From: RGIG2094 sp045660065
Lineage (GTDB): Bacteria > Bacillota > Clostridia > RGIG6154
Length of the DNA stretch: 20,483 nucleotides
NCBI GenBank assembly: GCA_045660065.1
Contig: JAZRDC010000075.1
Location: 1-20,483 of the forward strand
Reading direction: 5' to 3'
The notes under the pieces are model-generated. The model saw nothing but the letters and a program-made list of their open reading frames with translations. It ran no database searches and was not told the DNA's origin. The position numbers and the translations under genes are program-made. Shown one piece after another: positions 5,368 to 12,923 of this stretch; position 1 is the first letter of the stretch, and each line of letters begins with the position of its first letter.

Positions 5368-6714
5368 ATGAAATATATTTTTACTGTTTTTATTTGCAAG
5401 ATTTTTATTTTTGCTTTAAAACTTTTAGGTAAAAAAGCAACTTCTGCACCGGGTAAACTGGCATTTCGCCTTTATCCCGATATTTTAAGGTGCTTCCAGA
5501 AAAAAGTTAAAAAAGAAATTATTGCGGTTATGGGTACCAACGGAAAAACCACAACCAACAATTTACTGGCAGATGCTCTTGAAAAAGAAGGGTATTCTGT
5601 TGCCTGCAACCGTCTTGGCGCCAATATGGACGAGGGGGCAGTTGTTGCATTTATGGAAAAATGCAATCTTTTCGGCAAAATAAATGTAGACTACGCCTGT
5701 CTGGAAATGGACGAGGGCTGGGCAGAGTACATTTTTAAAATGATAACTCCCCACAAAATCGTGGTTACAAATCTTTTCCGCGACCAACTTGACCGCTACG
5801 GTGAAGCAGACACTACAGTAAATTTCTTAAAGCGTGCAATTAAACTTGCACCAGATGCAACCCTTATTTTAAATGGCGATGACCCGGTAACCACCGCTAT
5901 GGCAAGGGATTTTAGTAACGAAAAAATATTCTTCGGAATAAAAAATAAAGAATTTGAAAAATCAAAAGAGTCTAACGAAGGAAAACTTTGTCCATTTTGC
6001 AAAAAAGCTCTTGAATACAAGTTTTACCACTTTTCACAACTTGGGGATTACTCTTGTTCTTGCGGATTTTCCCGCCCTGAACTTAATATAAGTGCAAAAA
6101 ATGTAACTCTTTTCCCAAATCTTTCTTTTGAAATTGAAAATGTGGGAAAACTCACTTTAAATGGTCGTGGAAAATACAACATTTACAATATTTTAGCAGT
6201 TGGCGCTGTAGCGGTAAGTTCAGGGGTTTCATTTGAAAGCCTTGATGAAATTACCAAAAATTACAAACCACAGGCGGGCAGACTTGAAAAGTTCACCCTG
6301 TCTGGCAAAGATGTTTATCTTCTTTTGGCAAAAAATCCTGCAGGATTTAATCAGTCGGTTGAAACTACCGTGGAAGACCCATCTGAAAAAGATGTTATTA
6401 TCGCAGTGAACGACGGTATCGGCGACGGTAAAGACATTTCCTGGCTTTGGGATGTTGATTTTGAAGATTTACTTGTTGATAGTACAAAAAGTCTGTCTTT
6501 TTCGGGACTTCGTTATGCAGATGTGGGCTTAAGATTTAAGTACGCAGGAATTGAAGAAAGTCAGCTTACTCTTTCGCCCGACATAAAAGAAAGACTTGCC
6601 GAACTTATAAAAATGGGCAGCGGGAAAAGTATTTATGTGCTTGTAAATTACACTGCGCTTTTCTCTACTCAGGCTACTTTAAAGGAACTGGAGGGTGAAG
6701 AAAATGGAAATTAA
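5368..6714 (+). CDS. murT: Lipid II isoglutaminyl synthase, synthetase subunit MurT
   Basis: This 448-aa Mur-ligase-like protein pairs with GatD to amidate the D-glutamate of lipid II to D-isoglutamine at the cytoplasmic membrane face. The N-terminus has a hydrophobic stretch and the family's A-x-x-P-G-K segment. The ATP loop GTNGKTTTNN is at residues 56-65 and VTNLFRDQLDRYGE at 133-146. The Cys-ribbon insertion typical of MurT is present as C208-x2-C211 and C230-x-C232, with the second pair one residue tighter than the CxxC I would expect. The C-terminal domain has ND-x3-D-G-x-D-x-S-W-x-W-D-V-D (348-364), where the family's catalytic aspartate lies. The gene overlaps gatD by 11 bases, which fixes the pairing. 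Confidence 0.95.
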   Translation: MKYIFTVFICKIFIFALKLLGKKATSAPGKLAFRLYPDILRCFQKKVKKEIIAVMGTNGKTTTNNLLADALEKEGYSVACNRLGANMDEGAVVAFMEKCNLFGKINVDYACLEMDEGWAEYIFKMITPHKIVVTNLFRDQLDRYGEADTTVNFLKRAIKLAPDATLILNGDDPVTTAMARDFSNEKIFFGIKNKEFEKSKESNEGKLCPFCKKALEYKFYHFSQLGDYSCSCGFSRPELNISAKNVTLFPNLSFEIENVGKLTLNGRGKYNIYNILAVGAVAVSSGVSFESLDEITKNYKPQAGRLEKFTLSGKDVYLLLAKNPAGFNQSVETTVEDPSEKDVIIAVNDGIGDGKDISWLWDVDFEDLLVDSTKSLSFSGLRYADVGLRFKYAGIEESQLTLSPDIKERLAELIKMGSGKSIYVLVNYTALFSTQATLKELEGEENGN

Positions 6715-7399
6715 AATTACTCACCTGTACCCTGATCTTTTAAATCTTTTCGGGGACAAGGGCAACATTATGGCCCTTGAAAAAAGATGTATCTGGCGTA
6801 AAATTGGTGCAAAAATCACCCAAATTAAAGGTGATAATCTCCCGGACCTTGAAAATACAGACATTTTGTATCTTGGGGGCGGAAGTGATGCAGAGCAAAA
6901 TCAGGTTCTTGATAAATTAGGAAAAATAAAAGACCAACTTAAAGATTACGCAGAAAACGGTGGCTGTATTATTGCAACCTGTGGCGGATTTCAGATGCTT
7001 GGGGATTTGGGCATTATTGATGTAAAATATAAGTCTGCCAAAAAAAGAGCATCAGGAAATGTTTTATTAGAATGTGAATTTGACGGGGAAAAAGTCCTGG
7101 TTTCAGGATTTGAAAATCACGCATACATTACAGATATCGGCGATTTAACCCCACTTGGCAATGTTTTGGAAGGTTTTGGAAACAACTCTATGGGATTTGA
7201 AGGAGCACTTTACAAAAATGTTGTTGCAACCAATCTTCACGGCCCCGTCTTGCCTAAAAATCCCGCACTTTGCGACTATATTATAAAAAAAGCACTTACA
7301 AAAAAATATGGCGAAATTTCATTAAAACCACTTTGCGACAACTTTGAAACCATCGCATCAAAAAACATTATTTCAAGAATTACAGGAGAGCAAAAATGA
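6704..7399 (+). CDS. gatD: Lipid II isoglutaminyl synthase, glutamine amidotransferase subunit GatD
   Basis: The protein is 231 aa from the ATG at 6704, which has GGAGG nine bases upstream. An in-frame GTG at 6695 sits on the ribosome site and is rejected. It is a class I (triad-type) glutaminase that delivers ammonia to MurT. The nucleophile is C93 in ATCGGFQMLG (91-100), and H179 in NLHGP (177-181) is the catalytic histidine. The N-terminal YPDLLNLFGDKGN segment and GGGSDAEQNQ (58-67) are family hallmarks shared with CobB/CobQ-like proteins. The start lies inside murT and the stop overlaps the next gene by four bases, so all three are coupled. Confusion with cobyric acid synthase is unlikely given MurT next door. 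Confidence 0.95.
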   Translation: MEIKITHLYPDLLNLFGDKGNIMALEKRCIWRKIGAKITQIKGDNLPDLENTDILYLGGGSDAEQNQVLDKLGKIKDQLKDYAENGGCIIATCGGFQMLGDLGIIDVKYKSAKKRASGNVLLECEFDGEKVLVSGFENHAYITDIGDLTPLGNVLEGFGNNSMGFEGALYKNVVATNLHGPVLPKNPALCDYIIKKALTKKYGEISLKPLCDNFETIASKNIISRITGEQK

Positions 7400-8049
7400 T
7401 AAAAGTAGTTATTTTTGATATGGACGGCACAACCGTTGACACAATAAATTCAATTGCATATTTTGCAAATCAGGCTTTGAAAAGGTTCGGACTATCAGAA
7501 GTTCCGGTTGAAAAGTTTTTCACTTTTGTAGGAGATGGTCCTAAAAAACTTTTTGAAAGATTAATTAATTTTTCAGGGGGAGATTTAAGCAAAACTGATG
7601 AAATTTTAAACTCTTACCTTGAAGAATACAACAATAATTATCTTTATCTGTCAAAGCCTTACGACGGCATTTTAAAAATGCTTGAAGAATTGAAGAAACA
7701 AGGAATTAAAACAGCAATTCTTTCAAACAAGCAGGACGAGGCGGTTAAAAAAATAAGTGAAGAACTTTTTGGTGATTTGGTACAAATCAGTATCGGTTCA
7801 TTTGAAAATGTTCCGAAAAAACCTGCTCCCGACTCACTATTTAATGTGATGAATTCCCTTGGCGTTTCAAAAGAAGAAGTTTTGTTTGTGGGAGACACAA
7901 ATGTTGATATTTTTACTGCAAAAAATGCTTCTGTGAAATCAATCGGCGTTTTGTGGGGCTTTCGTGATGAAAAAGAACTCACCGATGCAGGAGCAGACTA
8001 TATTGTATCAGATCCAGAAGAGATTTTGAATGTGATAATGAATAATTAA
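7396..8049 (+). CDS. HAD-superfamily phosphatase (phosphoglycolate phosphatase-like)
   Basis: This 217-aa HAD hydrolase has all four motifs: D8-M-D10-G-T (nucleophile and acid/base), S110-N-K in motif II, K142 in KKPAP (motif III), and G166-D167-T-N-V-D171 (motif IV). The alpha-helical cap between residues about 15 and 85 marks subfamily I, as in Gph and PpaX. The substrate cannot be read from sequence; phosphoglycolate, pyrophosphate or a sugar phosphate are all possible. It overlaps gatD by four bases (ATGA) with AGGAG just upstream, so it is the third gene of the murT operon. The link to cell-wall amidation is unclear, and it may simply be a housekeeping passenger. Confidence 0.88.
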   Translation: MIKVVIFDMDGTTVDTINSIAYFANQALKRFGLSEVPVEKFFTFVGDGPKKLFERLINFSGGDLSKTDEILNSYLEEYNNNYLYLSKPYDGILKMLEELKKQGIKTAILSNKQDEAVKKISEELFGDLVQISIGSFENVPKKPAPDSLFNVMNSLGVSKEEVLFVGDTNVDIFTAKNASVKSIGVLWGFRDEKELTDAGADYIVSDPEEILNVIMNN

Positions 8050-8056
8050 TATTTAA

Positions 8057-8081
8057 AAAACTCGGAATTTATCCGAGTTTT
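8057..8081. terminator. Bidirectional terminator between HAD gene and thioesterase gene
   Basis: AAAACTCGGA (8057-8066), loop ATTTA, TCCGAGTTTT (8072-8081), with flanking A and T runs. The minus-strand thioesterase stop codon (8069-8071) lies within it, so the gene's last codons form one arm. Confidence 0.85.
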
Positions 8082-8524
8082 CTTCTTTTATACCTTTTTT
8101 CTGCCATAAAGTATTCGTATTCTTCTTCATCAGAAATTAATTTAAGTGGCGGAACGGGAGTTGGTTTTTCATTTTCGTCTAACGCAACCATTACTAAATA
8201 AGCAGTATTTATAAGATTTTGCGCACCGCACAGTTCTTCTACATAAGTTTTTACGCAAACTTCCATTGATGTTCTGCCCGTAAAGGTAATGTACCCTTCT
8301 AAAACCACAGTATCGTTTGGGTGCGCCGCACCTTTAAACTCCAAAGTATCAATAAGTGCAGTAGTAACATTTTTTCCTGAATGACGGCGCGCTACAACTG
8401 CTGCTACAATATCAATCCACTCCATAAGTCTTCCGCCGAACAGACGATTGTATCCATTAATTGACTCTTGGGTTAAAATCTGCACATGAGATGTTCTTGA
8501 ATAATCCACAGTTTTTGCCTTCAT
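8069..8524 (-). CDS. Acyl-CoA thioesterase, hotdog fold (YkhA/YciA-like)
   Basis: This 151-aa single hotdog-domain protein hydrolyses acyl-CoA thioesters. The family signature is near the start: NGYNRLFGGRLMEWIDIVAA (about residues 23-42), where the conserved asparagine-GG turn and the following acidic residue (D38) form the active site of the dimer. LEFKGAAHPNDTVVLEGYITFTGRTSMEV, cited by its ends (about 64-92), is the central beta sheet. The C-terminal tail is basic (YKRRKLG). The ATG follows AAAGGA at an eight-base spacing. It lies downstream of pyrR on the same strand but is separated from it by a terminator, so it probably has its own weak promoter or relies on read-through. Chain-length preference cannot be read. 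Confidence 0.9.
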   Translation of the reverse strand: MKAKTVDYSRTSHVQILTQESINGYNRLFGGRLMEWIDIVAAVVARRHSGKNVTTALIDTLEFKGAAHPNDTVVLEGYITFTGRTSMEVCVKTYVEELCGAQNLINTAYLVMVALDENEKPTPVPPLKLISDEEEYEYFMAEKRYKRRKLG

Positions 8525-8574
8525 ATATCTTTTCCTTTTTTTATTTTATCATTTCACAAAAAGAAAAAAATATG

Positions 8575-8603
8575 AAAAAATCAGGACAGAGTCCTGATTT
8601 TTT
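8575..8603. terminator. Terminator of pyrR
   Basis: AAAAAATCAGGAC (8575-8587), loop AGA, GTCCTGATTTTTT (8591-8603), with A and T runs on both sides. It touches the pyrR stop codon (8602-8604). Confidence 0.85.
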
Positions 8604-9126
8604 ATTTTTCATAAATTTCAATGTTGTCCTTACCGTCGTTTTCTAAAAGATTTACTTTTATTACTTCACTTTTTGATGTAGGAACATTTTTTCCAACATA
8701 ATCGGCACGGATTGGAAGTTCTCTGTGTCCGCGGTCAACCAAAACTGCAAGTTGTATAGATGCAGGTCTGCCCTTTTTGATAATTGCCTCCATTGCAGCA
8801 CGGGCGGTTCTGCCTGTAAACAAAACATCATCTGCAACAATTACGGTTTTGCCCTCGATATCTGCGCTTATCACTTCGGGATTGATAATAATTTCCGTTA
8901 AATCATCACGATAGTGGGAAATATCTAAAGTTTCCCATTTAATATCGCATCCTGTGAAATTTTTTATATTCTCACAAAGCCTTTTTGCTATATATTCGCC
9001 CCTTGTTTTAACGCCAAACAGACAAATTTCTTCTATATTTTCATTTCTTTCGATTATCTGATGAGAAATTCGTGCTAAACACTTTTTAATATCATTTTCA
9101 TCAAAAACAATAGCCTTTAGATTAAT
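8602..9126 (-). CDS. pyrR: Bifunctional pyr operon attenuator / uracil phosphoribosyltransferase PyrR
   Basis: PyrR binds UMP/UTP-loaded pyr mRNA leaders to promote attenuation, and it has uracil phosphoribosyltransferase activity. The PRPP-binding loop VIVADDVLFTGRTARAAMEA and the block LAVLVDRGHRELPIRADYVGKNVPTSKSE (cited by its ends) are near-identical to the family. The annotated-style start would be GTG at 9133-9135, but that codon lies inside an extended Shine-Dalgarno (ACGAGGTGAT, 9131-9140). The next in-frame candidate is ATT at 9124-9126. Starting there gives MNLKAIVFDEN, which lines up from residue 1 with the B. subtilis PyrR start I recall (MNQKAVILDEQ). I therefore propose AUU initiation (174 aa). 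No pyr biosynthetic gene or leader is in the window, so it is an orphan regulator here. Confidence 0.93.
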   Translation of the reverse strand: MNLKAIVFDENDIKKCLARISHQIIERNENIEEICLFGVKTRGEYIAKRLCENIKNFTGCDIKWETLDISHYRDDLTEIIINPEVISADIEGKTVIVADDVLFTGRTARAAMEAIIKKGRPASIQLAVLVDRGHRELPIRADYVGKNVPTSKSEVIKVNLLENDGKDNIEIYEK

Positions 9127-9147
9127 GTCAATCACCTCGTTTACTTT

Positions 9148-9176
9148 ATGTTATCACATAATTTTATTTGTGTAAA
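9148..9176 (-). promoter_or_regulatory. Promoter of pyrR
   Basis: On the minus strand: TTTACA (9171-9176), 17 bases, TAACAT (9148-9153). The predicted start site near 9141 leaves a leader of only about 15 bases before the ATT, so no pyr attenuator precedes the gene. Confidence 0.65.
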
Positions 9177-9194
9177 CATTTTTTAAGGTTTTTT

Positions 9195-9225
9195 GTTGAT
9201 TTTTTTTGTTTAATATTGTAAACTT
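9195..9225 (+). promoter_or_regulatory. Weak candidate promoter of the YycI-like gene
   Basis: TTGATT followed after 17 bases by TAAACT fits sigma-A spacing, but each box has only four of six consensus bases. The AAAGGAG ribosome site follows at about 9230, before the ATG at 9244. Coordinates are approximate. Confidence 0.35.
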
Positions 9226-9243
9226 AATTAAAGGAGTGAAAAT

Positions 9244-10074
9244 ATGAATTTCGGCAGAGCAAAAACAATTTTAATATTTTTGTTTATAATAATCAACTTA
9301 TTTTTGGTTGGTTATATTTTCGCCACCTCAAACGACATCACAACACCTGACAAAAAAACTGTTGAAACCACAAAGCAGGTTTTAAAAAGCAGAAATATTA
9401 TTTTAAATGAAAAAATTAATTTAAAATCAGGTGAAAAAATAAATTATCTTAATTTAGAGGCAGTTACAAAAGACGAAAAAGTTTTTGCATCAAAACTTTT
9501 AGGGTCTTTTAAAGCAAAAGGAAGCACTTACACTGGCGACTTCGGAGACCTTACCATTACAAACGGAAGTTTTGTGTGGAATATTAAAGATAATCACAAT
9601 TTTTCTGAATTCAATGAAAAAAAGGTTAAAAAATATGCAGTTGATTTCTTACAAAATCACGAAATTGACACTTCTGTTTTAAAAGCAACAGACATTTCTC
9701 ACGAAGACGGAAATTACAAAGTAACTTTTTCTCACTTCTTTTTTGACAAAGAACTTTTTAACATAAAAACTTATGTTTTTGTATCAGGCGGCGGAGTATA
9801 TAAAATAGAAGGAAATATTTTTGCGCTTGAATCTTTATCAGGTTCTGAGCAAACTTGTAATCCCATAAACACACTTTTAAACTATTCTGCAACCAAAAAT
9901 ATTGAAAAAACAGAAGAAATTATCCAGATAAATTCAGGTTATTATTCAGAAAGCAGTCCGACAAATTATAAGTCAATTTCAGTTCAGCCTTGTTTTGAAC
10001 TTGTTTTTGCAGACGGAACAAAGCTTTATTTTGACGCATTTTCATCAAAACCAATTAAACAGGCTCAAAATTAA
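9244..10074 (+). CDS. YycI-like single-pass membrane protein (orphan)
   Basis: The 276-aa protein has the hallmark N-terminus of YycI: a short basic start (MNFGRAKT), then one transmembrane helix ending NLFLVGYIF (about residues 8-26), then an extracytoplasmic domain. YycI, together with YycH, contacts the WalK/YycG sensor kinase and tunes cell-wall homeostasis in Firmicutes. Here it stands alone: no yycF, yycG, yycH or yycJ is in view. It sits between pyrR (divergent) and dnaA. The ATG follows AAAGGAG at a good spacing, and a strong terminator separates it from dnaA. The family call rests on the N-terminal pattern and overall layout rather than on catalytic residues, so a related envelope protein is possible. 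Confidence 0.65.
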   Translation: MNFGRAKTILIFLFIIINLFLVGYIFATSNDITTPDKKTVETTKQVLKSRNIILNEKINLKSGEKINYLNLEAVTKDEKVFASKLLGSFKAKGSTYTGDFGDLTITNGSFVWNIKDNHNFSEFNEKKVKKYAVDFLQNHEIDTSVLKATDISHEDGNYKVTFSHFFFDKELFNIKTYVFVSGGGVYKIEGNIFALESLSGSEQTCNPINTLLNYSATKNIEKTEEIIQINSGYYSESSPTNYKSISVQPCFELVFADGTKLYFDAFSSKPIKQAQN

Positions 10075-10103
10075 AGTATTTTAATTTTATCGTTACCCTA
10101 ATC

Positions 10104-10141
10104 AAAAAAGCCCCTATTTTTCAAAATAGACGGCTTTTTTT
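10104..10141 (+). terminator. Intrinsic terminator between the YycI-like gene and dnaA
   Basis: AAAAAAGCC (10104-10112) and GGCTTTTTT (10132-10140) form the base. CTATTTT and AAAATAG form the upper stem with small mismatches. A T-run continues past 10141. Confidence 0.85.
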
Positions 10142-10171
10142 GTTTTACAGTAAAAACTTTGAAATTTTTCC

Positions 10172-10200
10172 TTGATATTTTTAATGTTTTATGATATAAT
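10172..10200 (+). promoter_or_regulatory. Promoter of dnaA
   Basis: TTGATA (10172-10177), 17 bases, TATAAT (10195-10200), 40 bases before the dnaA ATG. No DnaA box with the canonical sequence overlaps it. Confidence 0.8.
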
Positions 10201-10240
10201 TATTTCGTATAAATTTGATTAAATTTTATGGTGGTTTTTT

Positions 10241-11575
10241 ATGAGTATACACGAAAATATTTGGCAGGAAGCCTGCCAGAGAATTAAAAATTCAGGTTTA
10301 ATTATGGATGTTCAGTACACCACCTGGATTGAGCCTGTGGAAAAAGCAGAATTCGGCACAGAATTTATGTTTTTATGGGCACCTAACTCAATTGCAAAAT
10401 CTTCTATTGAAGACAGATATTCAGAAATTATTAAAGACGCAGTTTTTAAAGTTACAAAAAAATATTATAAATTAAAAGTTTTGGTTCACGGCGAAGAAAG
10501 ACCATTGGAGTCAGAAGCAGACGAGTACAAAAAAATCGGAATTAAAAGAGACGAAACACTTTTAAATCCGAAATACACTTTTGATAACTTTATCGTTGGC
10601 AACTCAAACAGATATGCTCACGCATATGCTTTGTCTGTTGCAGAAGCACCTGGCGGAAAATACAATCCTCTGTTTTTATACGGCGGTGCAGGACTTGGAA
10701 AAACTCATCTTTGTCAGGCAATAGGAAACTTTTTTAAAAAACAAAAACCTGATGCAAAAGTTATCTACGTTTCATCTGAAAAATATACAAATGAGTTTAT
10801 TACATCACTTCAGAACAAAACAACAGACCTTTTCAGAGAAAAATACAGAAGTGCAGATATCCTGATTGTTGACGATATTCAGTTTATCGCAGGTAAAGAA
10901 TCAACAGTTGAAGAATTTTTCCATACTTTTAACGAACTTTATGAAAATGCAAAGCAGATTGTTTTAACATCAGACCGTCCGCCAAACGAAATTCATCCTA
11001 TCGAGGACAGAATGAAATCAAGATTTGCATGGGGCTTGACATCAGACATCACCCCACCTGATTTTGAAACAAGAATTGCAATCTTAAAAAACAAGGCTCA
11101 AAGCGAAGGTATTGCTTTTTCAGACGAAGTTTATGTTTACATAGCAGATAATATAAAGTCAAACATCAGAGAACTTGAAGGCGCACTTAATAAAATAATT
11201 GCATATAAAAATATTAATGTTTCTGAAGAAATCACAGAAGAAACTGCTGCAGTTATTTTAAAAGACCTGGTTTACGAAACAGATGTTGATGTTACCGTTG
11301 ATATGGTAAAACACGCAGTTTGCAAATATTTTAATATTACAGTTGATGATCTTATGGGCGAAAGCCGTAAAAAAGAAATTGCAACTGCAAGACAACTGGC
11401 GATGTATCTTTGCTCGGTAACAGTTAAGAAAATTACATCAACTGCAATCGGCAAAGCCTTTGAAAGAAAACATTCAACCACACTTTATGCAATAAACAAG
11501 GTTGAAGACGATATTAAAAAAGACGAAGAAATCAAAACTGCAGTTAACGACATTAAAAATATTATTTTCGGATAA
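10241..11575 (+). CDS. dnaA: Chromosomal replication initiator protein DnaA
   Basis: The 444-aa protein has the four DnaA domains in order. Domain I spans residues 1 to about 80. A short linker follows at about 85-105. The AAA+ domain has Walker A GGAGLGKTH (148-156), Walker B ILIVDDIQF (207-215), sensor 1 VLTSDRPP (241-248) and the arginine-containing MKSRFAWGL (258-266). Domain IV is the DNA-binding part, about 350-444. In domain IV the recognition motif, normally FG(G)RDHTTV, reads F407-E-R-K410-H-S-T-T-L. The acidic residue that contacts bases is a lysine and the first threonine is serine. The ribosome site before the ATG is weak (GGTGG). dnaN and the origin follow directly. Confidence 0.98.
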   Translation: MSIHENIWQEACQRIKNSGLIMDVQYTTWIEPVEKAEFGTEFMFLWAPNSIAKSSIEDRYSEIIKDAVFKVTKKYYKLKVLVHGEERPLESEADEYKKIGIKRDETLLNPKYTFDNFIVGNSNRYAHAYALSVAEAPGGKYNPLFLYGGAGLGKTHLCQAIGNFFKKQKPDAKVIYVSSEKYTNEFITSLQNKTTDLFREKYRSADILIVDDIQFIAGKESTVEEFFHTFNELYENAKQIVLTSDRPPNEIHPIEDRMKSRFAWGLTSDITPPDFETRIAILKNKAQSEGIAFSDEVYVYIADNIKSNIRELEGALNKIIAYKNINVSEEITEETAAVILKDLVYETDVDVTVDMVKHAVCKYFNITVDDLMGESRKKEIATARQLAMYLCSVTVKKITSTAIGKAFERKHSTTLYAINKVEDDIKKDEEIKTAVNDIKNIIFG

Positions 11576-11816
11576 GTTATGAACATTTTTTGTAGATATG
11601 TTAACAAAACTTTTTCAATAAATTTTATAACAAAAACCTTTAAAATTTTATTATTGACTTATCTATAAAATTTTATACATAAAAAATGTGTCTGTATTGG
11701 GAATTTTTTCACTTTTCTACAATTTCGACAAGATATAATACTATTATATACTATAATTAAAATATTGATATAGTTTTTCGTTGGCAGGAGCCGGCAGATT
11801 AAAAGGAGCGATAATT
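11576..11816. other. Probable oriC (dnaA-dnaN spacer)
   Basis: This 241-base spacer between dnaA and dnaN is extremely A+T rich and holds the usual site of oriC in Firmicutes. No canonical TTATCCACA box is present. Near-boxes are TGTAGATAT (11591-11599), TTATCTATA (11659-11667) and TTATACATA (11673-11681). The first two are inverted copies within a wider similarity, 15 of 19 bases by eye. A 14-base palindrome TATAAAATTTTATA lies at 11664-11677. The A+T tract 11735-11775 could serve as the unwinding element. A dnaN promoter must also be here; TTGACT at 11654 and the TATAAT/TATACT copies around 11735-11757 are candidates. Confidence 0.7.
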
Positions 11817-12923
11817 ATGAAATTCAAATGTTTAAGAGAGGATATTTTGGCGGCAATCCAAAAAGCAGAAAAAGCAGTTGCCGTAAATTCAACACTTCCT
11901 GTTATGGAAGGCTTGTTGCTTGAAACATCAGGAAATACAATTTGCATTACAGGTAATGATCTTGAAATTGCAATTGAGGCTTCTTTTGATGCAGAAATTA
12001 CAGAGAGCGGAAAAATTGTTTTAAATTCAAGAATGTTCGGCGATATTATTCGTCGTGCAGGCGGAAGTTACGTTATTTTTGAATCAGACGAAAAATATAT
12101 CACAACTATAACATCAGGTCAGTCAGTTTTCCAGATTTCAGGCTTGAACGCTGAAGAATATCCATCATCTTTTGATGTAGATGTTGACAGAAAAGTTGTT
12201 ATGGAAGCCGCAAAATTAAAAGCAATGGTTCGCCAGACTCTTTTTGCTGTTGCAAAAACTGAAACAAAACCTATTTTAACAGGTGAACTTTTCTCTGTTA
12301 AAGATGGTATTTTAAATGTTGTTGCATTAGATGGTTTCCGCCTTGCAATCAGACGCGAACCTGTTATTGAAGCAATCGGAATTTCTGATTTTGTTGTTCC
12401 TTTTAAAACACTTAACGAACTTTTGAAAGTTTTAGGCGAAAATGGTGAAGTTGAAATTTATCCTGCAGAAAGATTTGTTTCATTTGAATTTGATAACTGC
12501 AGATTAACCTCAAGAAGATTAGAGGGCGAATATATTAACTATCAGAAATTTATTCAGACACAAAATCCTGTTAAATGTAAAGGTAGCGTTCGTCAACTTA
12601 AAGATACATTTGAAAGAGTTTCACCAATCATCAGCGGTCAGAAAGTAAAAAGCCCTGTAAAAATTAATATTAATGACGATAATATTGTTATCGACTGCGA
12701 AACTTTGGTTGGAAAAGTTCACGATGAAACAGCAATTGAAAAATTATACGGCGAAAATTTGGAAATTGGTTTTACAAATCAGTTTTTACTTGATGTTTTC
12801 GGCTCATGCGATACAGAAGAAGTTTTTGTTGAATTTTCAACACCACTTTCACCAATGGTTGTAACACCATTAGAAGGTGATAGATTTTTCTACATTATAC
12901 TTCCGATAAGACTTAAAAAATGA
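11817..12923 (+). CDS. dnaN: DNA polymerase III sliding clamp (beta subunit)
   Basis: The protein is 368 aa from the ATG at 11817, which follows AAGGAG at an eight-base spacing. An in-frame ATG 36 bases upstream lacks a ribosome site and does not match the family start MKFKCLREDIL. The beta clamp encircles DNA as a dimer and tethers polymerase and repair factors. Three similar clamp domains fit the length. Family features include the early LPVMEGLLLETSGNTICITGNDLEI region (cited by its ends) and the C-terminal strand ending ILPIRLKK, which forms part of the partner-binding pocket. It is the first gene of a rightward run through gyrA and overlaps remB by four bases. Confidence 0.97.
   Translation: MKFKCLREDILAAIQKAEKAVAVNSTLPVMEGLLLETSGNTICITGNDLEIAIEASFDAEITESGKIVLNSRMFGDIIRRAGGSYVIFESDEKYITTITSGQSVFQISGLNAEEYPSSFDVDVDRKVVMEAAKLKAMVRQTLFAVAKTETKPILTGELFSVKDGILNVVALDGFRLAIRREPVIEAIGISDFVVPFKTLNELLKVLGENGEVEIYPAERFVSFEFDNCRLTSRRLEGEYINYQKFIQTQNPVKCKGSVRQLKDTFERVSPIISGQKVKSPVKININDDNIVIDCETLVGKVHDETAIEKLYGENLEIGFTNQFLLDVFGSCDTEEVFVEFSTPLSPMVVTPLEGDRFFYIILPIRLKK

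Noticed and set aside
8503..9930. Near-matches to the DnaA box (AATCCACA near 8505, TTATCCAGA near 9921)
   Set aside because: They are isolated single matches inside coding sequence, not clustered, and expected by chance.
11781..11819. Upstream ATG start for dnaN
   Set aside because: It gives a 12-residue extension unlike any clamp and has no ribosome site; AAGGAG at eight bases supports the ATG at 11817.
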